In this document: positions 44,801 to 53,730 of the stretch, one piece after another
How positions within the stretch are numbered: position 1 is the stretch's first letter
How the letters are laid out: each line of letters starts with the position of its first letter
From: Fuerstiella sp041398845
GTDB taxonomy: Bacteria; Planctomycetota; Planctomycetia; Planctomycetales; Planctomycetaceae
Direction: 5' to 3'
Length of the DNA stretch: 64,000 nucleotides
Assembly: GCA_041398845.1 (NCBI GenBank)
Contig: JAWKTZ010000009.1
Coordinates: 186,001-250,000, forward strand
The notes under the pieces: generated by a model
Database searches by the model: none
The model's input: the letters and a program-made list of their open reading frames with translations, nothing else
Told to the model about the DNA's origin: nothing
Made by a program: the position numbers and the translations under genes

Positions 44801-46977
44801 AGATCCAGTTTGGCTCCATCCGCCACCCAGCGATGCACGATTTCGTAATAATTGCTGTTCGGTTTGAACAACTGACCACCGACATGCGGTACGGCTCCGG
44901 TGGCCTTCAGGAGCATCAGACTGTCTGCCGGAGATGCCAGGTTGGTGCGGCGAGCGGCAAGGTCGTCAGTGAAGGCTCGAATGTCAAAGATCGGATCGTA
45001 GCCTCGCAGCGACAGCTTGAACCCGTTCTTGCCCTTCGCTGATCCGTGACACGTTCCCTGATTACAGCCGACTCGTGTCAGCACGGGATTGACGTCCGTG
45101 ACAAACGAGGCGACAAACGGAGCTGCCACGCCGGACACGGTGACCGGGACATCGATTTTGACTTCGCCAACGCCGATGGACAGGTTGCCCGTTCCGTCAG
45201 TTCTGGCTTTGACAAAACCAAACGGCGTCACTTCAACACGGTCACCTTCCGATTGAATCGACGCAATTCGCGTGACGTCAATGGTTTCGCCGGTGTTCAA
45301 TGTGGCGGTGACCAGCAACTGAGCGTAACCGAAGGCGTTTTTCAGATCGATGGCGTACGGTTGAACGCTGAGTGCCGTGACCGATGTGCCGGCTGGCAAG
45401 ACTTCCTGTTTGCCGAGCGGCGAGTCGCTGAACTGAATGTCAGCCACGGTGACCGGCTGCCCGCCGGACGAATTTTCACCCACTGGAGCTGCCGGAAACG
45501 TTGTGACCGGCTGTCCGGTTTCTGTATCAAACAGACGAATCGTGCCGTCGCCGCCCGCCACCGCAACCTGGCGACTGTTGGGATGGAACGCCAGAGAATA
45601 CAGCGGGCTTTCGTCGATTCTGACGTCCGCCACGCGAGCGATGTCTTTGGAGCGATATTCGTCCAGCTTCTGCTGTTCCTCAGGCTTGCGATCGCGGCTG
45701 CGCTTCGCACTGATCGCCTTCAGATCGTCGGGCAGCTTTGTGTCGAATTCGTAACTGTAAACCGCCAGTTCACCTTTGCCGTCGAGTGAGCTCACCGCAG
45801 CAATGCGTTTGCCATCGCGGCTGACCGCCACACCAAACACGCGGCCTGTCATGGGACTCAACGTCTTGATCAGGTTCGAATCGTCTCCGATTTTCCGAGC
45901 CGTGATGCGGAAGACTCGGTAGACCTTGGGAACGCCGTCAGCACCTCCGACAACAATTTCGTCACGTTGCGGGTGACGAGCAATCGTTGTGATTCCGCCT
46001 TTCAGTGCTCCCGGAGTAATTGAAGTCACGTTGTCGATGAAGCGATTCGTTTCGACTTCCGTCAGCTTCACGGTCATGTCTCGCGACACCGACAGCACGT
46101 GCGATGATTCGCTTTCGATCGTGAAGACGGTGTCGCGAATCCAGTCGCTGTGAGCACCCTGAAACAGCACCTGTTCGCCGGTTTCGGCATTGATGGCTCG
46201 TACCGAATTGTCGGAGCAGCCAAACGCGATCAGCTTGCCGTCGGGCGACCAGCTTGCTCCGTACACGGTGTCGTAGGTGACGCTGTGAGACAGCAGCAGT
46301 TCGCGTTTTTCAACATCCCAGACCTGAACTTCGCCCATACGACCCGGCTGTCCGCCCGTCACGGCAAGGCGCTTGCCGTCCGGAGAAAATCGCACGGATT
46401 CAATGCGTTCGGCGAGACCAATCAGTCGAGCCACCAGTTCGGAACCATCGGCTTTGTGCAACAGAACTTCATGGAAACCGGCCACCGCCAGCAGACTTCC
46501 GTCCGGAGCGAAATCGAGCGACGTGACCACGGGCGGCAACACATACTGCGGAGGATTGTCTTTCGAATACGGCACACTGGTGGACTCCGGAGTGTCATCT
46601 TTGGCTCCCTGAGCAATCCAGGTTCGTAACAGTTCAATTTCCACCGCCGACAGCGGCTTGCCGTTGGGAGGCATGGCCGCCTTGCCGTCCTGCGGAGTAA
46701 TCTGAGCGACCAGATAGCTTTCGTCCGGCTTGCCGGGCACGATCGCGGCATCACCGGTTTCACCACCTTTCAGCAGAGTGGCAAAGTCGGTCATCACATA
46801 GGCACCGCTGGATTTGGCCGGCTGATGACATCCCAGGCATTGCGCCTGCAGAATCGGCCGAATCTGCTTGTGAAAACTCACCGCTGTGGAATCGGCAGCG
46901 GCTGCCGGAACTTCGTCGGCTCGCAGCGTCAGGGTCGGAAACAGACACAGCAACAGAGCGAGGTGAGCGATTTTCAT
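41878..46977 (-). CDS. Giant planctomycete PSCyt1/WD40/DUF1549/DUF1553 cytochrome-type protein
   Basis: 1,699 residues from ATG 46977, which starts a signal peptide (MKIAHLALLLCLFPTL). Domains in order: a planctomycete cytochrome C-like PSCyt1 domain with heme motif C47-L-G-C50-H51; WD40 propeller repeats (about 130-500); an Ig/BIG2-like domain with a CNQGTCH motif (about 640); DUF1549 (PSCyt2) with LRRVHLDLTGLPPT (about 880) and CNKCHDHPFEKW; DUF1553 with YVNRLWGYLLGVG; and a coiled-coil tail ending NPAFLFNH. These exported proteins are a planctomycete expansion linked to polysaccharide degradation gene clusters; the redox role is inferred. No sulfatase gene neighbours it here. Confidence 0.92.
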   Translation of the reverse strand: MKIAHLALLLCLFPTLTLRADEVPAAAADSTAVSFHKQIRPILQAQCLGCHQPAKSSGAYVMTDFATLLKGGETGDAAIVPGKPDESYLVAQITPQDGKAAMPPNGKPLSAVEIELLRTWIAQGAKDDTPESTSVPYSKDNPPQYVLPPVVTSLDFAPDGSLLAVAGFHEVLLHKADGSELVARLIGLAERIESVRFSPDGKRLAVTGGQPGRMGEVQVWDVEKRELLLSHSVTYDTVYGASWSPDGKLIAFGCSDNSVRAINAETGEQVLFQGAHSDWIRDTVFTIESESSHVLSVSRDMTVKLTEVETNRFIDNVTSITPGALKGGITTIARHPQRDEIVVGGADGVPKVYRVFRITARKIGDDSNLIKTLSPMTGRVFGVAVSRDGKRIAAVSSLDGKGELAVYSYEFDTKLPDDLKAISAKRSRDRKPEEQQKLDEYRSKDIARVADVRIDESPLYSLAFHPNSRQVAVAGGDGTIRLFDTETGQPVTTFPAAPVGENSSGGQPVTVADIQFSDSPLGKQEVLPAGTSVTALSVQPYAIDLKNAFGYAQLLVTATLNTGETIDVTRIASIQSEGDRVEVTPFGFVKARTDGTGNLSIGVGEVKIDVPVTVSGVAAPFVASFVTDVNPVLTRVGCNQGTCHGSAKGKNGFKLSLRGYDPIFDIRAFTDDLAARRTNLASPADSLMLLKATGAVPHVGGQLFKPNSNYYEIVHRWVADGAKLDLTDPKVTSITIAPDNPIIQKLDSTQQVRIVATYSDSSTKDVTREAFIDSGNTEIALINRWGLLTAVRRGEAPILARFEGAYAATTLTVMGDRTGFEWKQPESWNEIDNLVAAKWQRMKIEPSGLCTDAEFLRRVHLDLTGLPPTADQVREFLADERDTRTRRAAVVDTLVGNPDYVEYWTNKWADLLQVNRKFLGPEGAKAFRAWIRAEVEANTPYDKFVQKVITADGSNKDNPAASYYKILREPVDIMENTTHLFLGVRFNCNKCHDHPFEKWTQDQYYETAAYFARVGLKADPAGGDKKIGGTAVEGAKPFYEVVFEKPKGEVTHDRTGAVTPPAFPFECKYETAQDASRREQLAAWITSPDNRYFAKSYVNRLWGYLLGVGIREPIDDLRAGNPPTNPELLDYLAEEFVKSNFNVRHVVQLICKSRTYQLALETNKWNEDDSTNYSHAIARRLPAEVLYDSIYRVLGSTTKIPGVPEGTRAAAIPDAGVELPDGFLGNLGRPVRESACECERSADLQLGPIMALIGGPTVGSALDDPGNAIARLAKEMPDDHQLVNELFLRIFNRPATEAEVAATQETMKQIANDHEKVKQMLAERDAWWTEERPKLEAARTAEIAAATQDLAEYEASIAERRAAEEKARVEKLASVQADFDQYNAALPVHAAAYLAASKSDAEWHFLEPTALEASNGMTLQRMDDRSIKASGTADTGTYTITVNTSLKDIAAFRIEALQDTTIEGNGPGLPANGNFVVTEFEVQTASAAEPGKFARVTLQNAKADFLQAGFDIGLTVDGNAGNQNGWAVANAGGVTHWATFETKDAIGHDGGTVLKLVIHQNHPAKNHLLGRFRISVTQKKSPGLSLPESLKALAVIAPEQHTEAQKTTLLEWFGKSDATLVAKTTALNEAKQPLPEDPGVTSRKEKIAFASQEVPEDARLVRLRADVEFSEKQLADQRLTIAQDLAWALINNPAFLFNH

Positions 46978-47432
46978 CGAAACAACCGGAATGGATTGAG
47001 GAAATCGAGGCAGGAACTGTAAGACTCTACCAGTGGCGAATCCACGAAACAAGTTTCTGCTGTGTTTTCGGATTGGGGACCGCTGATGAATCGCTGATGA
47101 AACGCTGATGAATCGCAGTTTTCAATGCTGTTCCCGTGATTCCATAAGCGTTTCATGAGCGTTCATCAGCGGTCCCCAATCCGCACCAGCGTTCTTCGGA
47201 ACCGTCATATTCTGCCCACATTACCCGAGCGGTAAAAACGTCAGCAACGGCAGAATTGGAGCAAAGTTCTCAGTCGTTACAGACCGATACGGACTACAGC
47301 AGACTGTGTTTTCACACGGTCGTGGGATCTCGGCACTGATTCTTGTCTGCCAGCGGTTACCGGAATGGTCTGGTGATCGGATTTTCTGAGTGTCGTTCGG
47401 TCTTCCGACAACTTTGTAAAGGTGCGGTTCGC
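46978..47432. other. Divergent intergenic region with long hairpin
   Basis: 455 bases between the PSCyt gene (leftward) and the beta-barrel gene (rightward). It contains a long hairpin at 47069-47183. The remainder (47184-47432) must hold the barrel-gene promoter; the frame is open to 47343 but the signal peptide starts at 47433. Confidence 0.6.
47069..47183. repeat. Long near-perfect inverted repeat (38-nt arms)
   Basis: The left arm (47069-47106, beginning CGGATTGGGGACCGCTGATG) pairs with the right arm (47147-47183, ending CAGCGGTCCCCAATCCG) with about two differences and one bulged base; the spacer is 40 nt. The left arm and spacer also contain three direct CGCTGATGAA-like units. It is unrelated in sequence to family A. 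Confidence 0.88.
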
Positions 47433-48668
47433 ATGCTTCAGCCGAACCTGTTCCGATGTCTAACGGGTTTCTGTCTTGCCGTGTCCTGGTGCGCGTCGGC
47501 TTCGGCTGGTGGTCATTCGGGGAACTGGCAGATGCCGGGGATTCACGTCCCGCGATCCGGCTATCAGGCTCCCGTGATTGACTATTACTCGGGCCAGCCT
47601 CCGCAACTCTGGGATGACCAGCAGCCCGTCGAACACTTTCTGGGGGAGCTCGGCAAACGCAGTTGGCTTCGTCTGGACTACATTCACTGGAGCTTCGAAA
47701 GTGCCGATTCGCAGAACATCGGAGCGCCCGTGACCAATCTGATTCCACCTCTGAACGTCACCAGCACTCAGGCAGGCAGTGGCGCGTTTGGTGTCGCAAC
47801 AATTCCCAATGCGTCGGGACTTTCGTTGAACGACACACCGGGAGCTCGCGGAACGTGGGGTCTGGATCTGACCAACGCCGAATTCGAACTGGAGTTCTTT
47901 GGAACGGGACAGAACGATTCCAGCTTCAGTATCACTAACATCTCCGGCTTTCGACCGGCCACAGCAACCGGCATCGGCACGGAGGAACGTCCCAACGTGG
48001 TGATTCCGTTGAGAAGCAGCGGCGCGGTTGTGGATGCGGATACAGCCAACTATCTGCTGTTTGACGACAGCTTTACGGCGGGACTGAGAGGTCAGATGTG
48101 GGGAACCGAAGCTTCGTTGCTCACCAAGCGTTACATTCCCGGTGATGGTCTGGGTCTGCAGTGGCTGGGTGGTTTTCGATATCTGAGCTATGACGAGGAA
48201 TTCAGCGCTCAGGGGACATTCAACAACGGCGGACTGATTGCCAATGAGGTCACTCGGATTCAGGCTAACACGACCAACCAGATGTATGGTCCGGAAGTCG
48301 GTTTTCGAACCTCCGTGAATCACCGCTGGTTCACCTTCAGTGCGACTCCGCGAATCGCATTCACTCTGAACGATCACAGTGCCGCCACGGCATTCAACGG
48401 AGTGTCCGTGGGAAGCGGCAGTGAAGTGGACTTCACTCCGATCGTGCAGGTCAGCTTTGTCGGAGAACTGCATTTGACTCCGAACTTTTCCGTGTTCGGC
48501 GGCTACGACATGATGTGGATCTATCGCCTGACCCGTCCGTATGACAACGTCGTCTACGACAGTTCGCCAGGTCTTGCGGGAGCATTTAACACGGACATCA
48601 GTCAGGCCATTGACCTGAACTCGTTCTCTGCCGAAGGTCTGAGCATCGGCTGCGTGTTCCGCTATTAA
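47433..48668 (+). CDS. BBP7-like outer-membrane beta-barrel protein
   Basis: 411 residues from ATG 47433, with signal peptide (LFRCLTGFCLAVSWCASASA). The mature protein begins with a Pro/Tyr-rich segment and WLRLDYIHWSFESAD, the opening typical of planctomycete BBP7-family barrels. It then shows alternating amphipathic strands with glycine turns and ends with an aromatic C-terminal residue (CVFRY), the usual outer-membrane insertion signal. It is likely a porin-like protein or a structural protein of the outer membrane. There are two cysteines near the N-terminus and one near the C-terminus. Confidence 0.82.
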   Translation: MLQPNLFRCLTGFCLAVSWCASASAGGHSGNWQMPGIHVPRSGYQAPVIDYYSGQPPQLWDDQQPVEHFLGELGKRSWLRLDYIHWSFESADSQNIGAPVTNLIPPLNVTSTQAGSGAFGVATIPNASGLSLNDTPGARGTWGLDLTNAEFELEFFGTGQNDSSFSITNISGFRPATATGIGTEERPNVVIPLRSSGAVVDADTANYLLFDDSFTAGLRGQMWGTEASLLTKRYIPGDGLGLQWLGGFRYLSYDEEFSAQGTFNNGGLIANEVTRIQANTTNQMYGPEVGFRTSVNHRWFTFSATPRIAFTLNDHSAATAFNGVSVGSGSEVDFTPIVQVSFVGELHLTPNFSVFGGYDMMWIYRLTRPYDNVVYDSSPGLAGAFNTDISQAIDLNSFSAEGLSIGCVFRY

Positions 48669-48808
48669 TCGTCGACAGCAGCAGTTTTACAGGGCTTCTT
48701 CCGCAAACAGTCGACTGCGGACTTGAACCCTGACGAAACATGGAGTTATTGTTCTCACAGATTCGGGGCCAACCGCAGCGGCATGTCATTTCGCTGCCGG
48801 CCCCCGGT

Positions 48809-48881
48809 GCCGCCGTAGCTCAGTTGGCAGAGCGATGCTTTCGTAAAGCATAGGTCGTGAGTTCGAATCTCACCGGTGGCT
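48809..48881 (+). tRNA. tRNA-Thr (anticodon CGT)
   Basis: Cloverleaf read directly: acceptor GCCGCCG/CGGTGGC with one G-U pair, D arm GCTC...GAGC, anticodon arm ATGCT-TTCGTAA-AGCAT with anticodon CGT at 48842-48844 (reads ACG), and T arm GTGAG-TTCGAAT-CTCAC. The discriminator is T and no CCA is encoded. Length 73 nt. Confidence 0.97.
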
Positions 48882-48891
48882 TCAAAAAACA

Positions 48892-48931
48892 CAGGGGAAA
48901 CCGGGTCAAACTGGTTTCCCCTGTTGCATTT
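48892..48931 (+). terminator. Terminator after tRNA-Thr
   Basis: CAGGGGAAACC (48892-48902) pairs perfectly with GGTTTCCCCTG (48913-48923) around a 10-nt loop, followed by TTGCATTT. The U tail is weak, but position (10 nt after the tRNA) and the 11-bp stem fit an intrinsic terminator. Confidence 0.75.
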
Positions 48932-49096
48932 GGGGCTGACCGATGTCGATCAGGTGGCCTGGATCTCGGCGAAGTGGTCGCGAGTTGACGACGGGACGTC
49001 GTGGTGCGGTCCAGACCGGAAATTCCGGCGGAACAGGGTGTTCATTGGTGAGCGAAATGCGATAATCGGGCGGTCGCGGTTTTGCTGGATTTCCCA

Positions 49097-51223
49097 ATGT
49101 CTGAACTCCCAATGCTCTTCTTCCGACATTCTGACAGCGCTGTCATTGCATGGGATCGTGTTCGCGAGTGGTTAAACCGTGCGCTGGTGGTTGCGGTGAC
49201 GGTTGGAACGCTGGTGTCTTACGGCGCCGCTCAGGAGGTCGTGATTGGGTCCGCAGATGACGCAAATACGATTTCACAGCGACGGTTGCCGCTGCCTTCC
49301 AACGGGACGTCTGACCTGCAGAAGCAGATGTTTCTGATGAAACAACTGCGAGCGATGTTGCTGGGACAGCAGCCGGTTCCCGACGCCGGGCAATCGAAGT
49401 CAGCTCCGGATTCGGCAGACGCTCTGAAAGACAAGCTGAAGAGCCTGCGCGATAAGATTCCTCCGGAAATGCGACCGCTGCTGGACAATCTGCCCCCGGG
49501 TTTGATCGGGCAGGCGATGAACGATCCGGAACTCAAACAGCAGATGAAGCAGCATCTGGAACAATATTCCCGCGACCGCCAGATTCCCGATGGCAACGGC
49601 GGCGGACGCATGCCTCTGCCAAAGTCTGATGACACTCCGGCGAATTCAAAGGCAACGGCCGATTCCACAACGAACGCGCCGCAGAATTCCGGAAACAACC
49701 GTTCCGGAGATTCGGCGCAACCACAACGTGGCAAAACCGAAGGCCGTGATGAACCGACGCCCACACCAAATGATCAGCCCACCGACGTTCCCAACACACC
49801 GAAACCTCCAGACCAGTCGACTCAGGGAGCGCTGGAACGACTGCGTGATTTCTGGAACAAACAGACCGGCAACGCCAATCGTCCGGAGCCCCGGTCCAAT
49901 AACCAACGCTCTGATGTCAACCGCAGCACTCCCGAATCAAACAATTCCCCAGCGTCGTCTGGTGGAGCTTCCGGGGCGTCCGGCAATCCGGGACAACCAC
50001 AGCCATCGCCCGGTGCCACCAAACCGGATACGGACAAGGAGACCGGTTCTGCGCCACCCAACAAGGCGTTTCCGAACGGTCCGCTTCCCAACAATCCACG
50101 GGAATGGGATCAGTTGCTGGACGACCTGATTCGTCGGCAGCGAGGCGAACCGTTGAGTCCCCGGTCTGACGCGGAAGATACCGATTCTCGCGGAGCACAG
50201 CGGAACGGCGGGGCCTCAAATGGCCGCTCATCAGACAAAGCATCCGGTCTGCCGTCGGTTCAGGAATTCCTGGAACTCATGAAAGACGTTTCACCGTCAG
50301 ATCTGCCCGGAAATGCTGCTGCAGACAATTCCAGTTCCTCATCCGAAGGCAGCCCGGAGACGGCGAAGACGCAGGCTGAGGTTGCGGAAGACATTCGCCG
50401 CAAGCAGGAGGAAACGAAGTCGAACCTCAAGCGGTTCGGTCTGGAACAAACTCTGAAACGCATCGTCAGGGATGCTCAACAGGAAGTGCGTGAAAAGAAC
50501 GCCAGCAGTCAATCGCCTGGCGGAGACCCGGCGGCTGGCGAGCGGACGTCTGATTCCGGAGTTTCTGAGGCGATGCTGCGGGTGGTCAAAGGAGTCGGCA
50601 AAGACCTGCTGCAGATGATGAAAGACGGAAAACTGAAGGTGAAACCGGCAGACGGTGGCAAATCTGCGAGCAACGGTCGCAGCGTGTCTCAGTCTGCGCG
50701 GCCGCCATCGGCAACCGAATCGATGTTTCGCGAGATCCGGGATTCGACATCGGAATTTCTGTCGGACATGGCGGCTCCTGATGTGCCGTCGGCGGCGGCC
50801 AGTGATTCTGCGTCGGTCGCGTTGTCAGACAACCTGCCCACCGCGTCGTGGTCCTCATGGGTGGCGGGTGTCGCGGTGCTGGCCGTGTTGATTGCTCTGT
50901 TGATGTGGCGGACCGGAGTCATCGATCCTGCCAAAGCCGCCGCCGCTGGCAGCCGACTGTTGACCGGTGACGACTTGCGTTCGAAGGCGGATGTCGTGCG
51001 AGCCTTCCATCGGCTGGCACTGCACCCGCATCGGTCAACGGAGGAATGGTGGACTCATCAGATGGTCGTCGACGACATTCGCGAATCGTCGCCGGAGAAA
51101 ACGTACCAGATCCAGGTGCTGGCTGAACTGTATGAACAGGCTCGCTATCTTCCGGACGAGGCGGAGTTCACTCAGGAACAGATTCAGGAAGCCAAAGCGG
51201 CACTGAAGCGGTGCGAATCATGA
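49097..51223 (+). CDS. Low-complexity exported protein with C-terminal membrane anchor and DUF4129-like tail
   Basis: 708 residues from ATG 49097 (TTG 49082 is also possible). A hydrophobic leader (about 25-45, ending SYGAAQ) precedes more than 450 residues rich in Asn, Ser, Pro, Gln and Gly with several helical blocks, such as DLQKQMFLMKQLRAMLLGQQ and PPGLIGQAMNDPELKQQMKQHL. Near the C-terminus is a transmembrane helix (WVAGVAVLAVLIALLMW, about 590-606). It is followed by a cytoplasmic helical domain (DVVRAFHRLALHPHRSTEEWWT...) similar to the C-terminal part of DUF4129 proteins that accompany MoxR/DUF58 operons. It is the first gene of a six-gene operon; the stop overlaps the next start by ATGA. 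Confidence 0.72.
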   Translation: MSELPMLFFRHSDSAVIAWDRVREWLNRALVVAVTVGTLVSYGAAQEVVIGSADDANTISQRRLPLPSNGTSDLQKQMFLMKQLRAMLLGQQPVPDAGQSKSAPDSADALKDKLKSLRDKIPPEMRPLLDNLPPGLIGQAMNDPELKQQMKQHLEQYSRDRQIPDGNGGGRMPLPKSDDTPANSKATADSTTNAPQNSGNNRSGDSAQPQRGKTEGRDEPTPTPNDQPTDVPNTPKPPDQSTQGALERLRDFWNKQTGNANRPEPRSNNQRSDVNRSTPESNNSPASSGGASGASGNPGQPQPSPGATKPDTDKETGSAPPNKAFPNGPLPNNPREWDQLLDDLIRRQRGEPLSPRSDAEDTDSRGAQRNGGASNGRSSDKASGLPSVQEFLELMKDVSPSDLPGNAAADNSSSSSEGSPETAKTQAEVAEDIRRKQEETKSNLKRFGLEQTLKRIVRDAQQEVREKNASSQSPGGDPAAGERTSDSGVSEAMLRVVKGVGKDLLQMMKDGKLKVKPADGGKSASNGRSVSQSARPPSATESMFREIRDSTSEFLSDMAAPDVPSAAASDSASVALSDNLPTASWSSWVAGVAVLAVLIALLMWRTGVIDPAKAAAAGSRLLTGDDLRSKADVVRAFHRLALHPHRSTEEWWTHQMVVDDIRESSPEKTYQIQVLAELYEQARYLPDEAEFTQEQIQEAKAALKRCES

Positions 51224-52623
51224 AGGGGCTGGTGCCGCTGTGCCTGATGTCTGCCGTTTTCGTCGGCCCGATGATTATCGTCGGCCCGACGATTGCTCAA
51301 CAGCCTGCGGCAACTTCCACACCGCCAGCGCAGCAATCGGTGACACCGAGTGATGCGCCGGAATGGCATTTCGGATTCGAAATGTTTCGAATGCTGCTGG
51401 AAGAGCAGGGTCTGCAGCCGGTGAGCGACGCGAACAACATTCTGCGGCGACCTGCACAATCCGTGGTGGTGATCATGGGGCGCATTGAAGATGTTGTTCC
51501 TCCCAGAACGCTGGAGTTTTTCTGTGAACGCGGAGGAATGGTGCTGCTGGCGAGCGACACCAGCAATTCCTTCGGCCGCATTGGCGAATTCCAGGCGGGC
51601 CCGGTGACAAGTCGCCGACCGCAGATTCAATATCAGAACTTTGCCGACTGTCTGACCATCACCGACTTCAACGAAACTCATCCGCTGATGGAAAACGTGA
51701 ACTCACTGGTGGTGAACCGCAGTGGCTGGCTGCAGCCTCCGAAATGGCATATCCCGGACTGGGACGTGGTGGCTCAACTTCCCCTCGATGTTTCGCCGAG
51801 CAAAAGTGTGGCTGCGCCGTTGATCGCTGAGGTGCGTGTGTCGGCGCGTGCATCGGGCCGGATGGTGATCGCGGCCGACCAGAGCCTGTTCACCAACGGA
51901 ATGCTGTGGCATGGCGACAACGCGATTCTGGCGGTGAACATCAGTAAGCTACTGGGAGGCGGAGAGCGGTCCCAACTGTTGTTCGTTCAGGACGGTGCCG
52001 CGGTGGGAAGTTATCAGAACAGCCCCATGCTGAATCAGTCGGCCGCCCCGCCGAAGCTGCCGGAGAAGCTGCCGGAACCGGACGCTTCCACGTTGCTGAC
52101 AATGGCGAACTCAGTCATTCGTAACATGCAGGAATCCAATGTCCTGAACGAAGCACTCGCCAATCGCCCACGCAACGTGCGACCGTCTCGATACCGTCGA
52201 GGTCTGCTGTTTGCACTGGTCGCGGCGGCTCTGGCATTTGTGATCTGGAGGATCAGTGCCAACGGGCCGCTGGTCCATCGGCCCATGCCTCAGCGCGACA
52301 TGAAGACCGCTCACGCCCTGACGACCGACCGCAAAGTGAAGGCGGCCGAATTCGGACTGGCAGCCAGTCTGCTGTCTCGGGAGCTGTGTCGCGAACTGAC
52401 CGGATCGCACGATTCTTCGGACTGGCAGCGGCTGCTGGCCGGGAACGAGACACCCGCAGCGTTCTCGGTTCGAAAAAAGTCGCAGCAGAAACAGTTGGCA
52501 GCCGTGCTGGAGCTTGCTCTGAACAGCCGAACGGTTCATATTTCACGCCGACGTTTTCAGTCGATTGGCCGCAGTATTCAGCAGTTACGACAACAGTATC
52601 GCGAACATCAGCCGATTTCGTGA
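51220..52623 (+). CDS. DUF4350-like membrane protein of the MoxR operon
   Basis: 467 residues from ATG 51220, overlapping the preceding stop. A leader segment (about 5-30) is followed by a DUF4350-type sugar-binding/GATase-like domain: GFEMFRMLLEEQGLQPV, VVVIMGRIEDVVPPRTLEFFCERGGMVLLASD and HGDNAILAVNISKLLGGGERSQLLFV. A transmembrane helix (GLLFALVAAALAFVIWRI, about 330-347) and a cytoplasmic helical tail follow. DUF4350 proteins typically sit with MoxR ATPases and DUF58 proteins and are thought to be envelope-associated. The operon continues after a family A palindrome. Confidence 0.82.
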   Translation: MKGLVPLCLMSAVFVGPMIIVGPTIAQQPAATSTPPAQQSVTPSDAPEWHFGFEMFRMLLEEQGLQPVSDANNILRRPAQSVVVIMGRIEDVVPPRTLEFFCERGGMVLLASDTSNSFGRIGEFQAGPVTSRRPQIQYQNFADCLTITDFNETHPLMENVNSLVVNRSGWLQPPKWHIPDWDVVAQLPLDVSPSKSVAAPLIAEVRVSARASGRMVIAADQSLFTNGMLWHGDNAILAVNISKLLGGGERSQLLFVQDGAAVGSYQNSPMLNQSAAPPKLPEKLPEPDASTLLTMANSVIRNMQESNVLNEALANRPRNVRPSRYRRGLLFALVAAALAFVIWRISANGPLVHRPMPQRDMKTAHALTTDRKVKAAEFGLAASLLSRELCRELTGSHDSSDWQRLLAGNETPAAFSVRKKSQQKQLAAVLELALNSRTVHISRRRFQSIGRSIQQLRQQYREHQPIS

Positions 52624-52628
52624 CGCTG

Positions 52629-52727
52629 GAGGCCATCTGAAAAAGGGGTCTGACCCTCTCCGGGCAGCCTTATTGACTGTCATATTGCTGCCCTCCAAAG
52701 GGTCAGACCCCTTTTTCAGATAGCCTC
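52629..52727. repeat. Palindromic intergenic repeat, family A copy 4, inside an operon
   Basis: 99 bp. GAGGCCATCTGAAAAAGGGG... (left) pairs with ...CCCCTTTTTCAGATAGCCTC (right, ending 52727); the core GGTCTGACCCTCTCCGGGCAGC faces GCTGCCCTCCAAAGGGTCAGACC. It starts 6 bases after the DUF4350 stop and ends 38 bases before the moxR-like start, within a same-strand operon. Confidence 0.92.
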
Positions 52728-52764
52728 AACACGCCCTTCGTTTTCAGGTGCAAACATCTCGACC

Positions 52765-53730
<966 letters not shown>

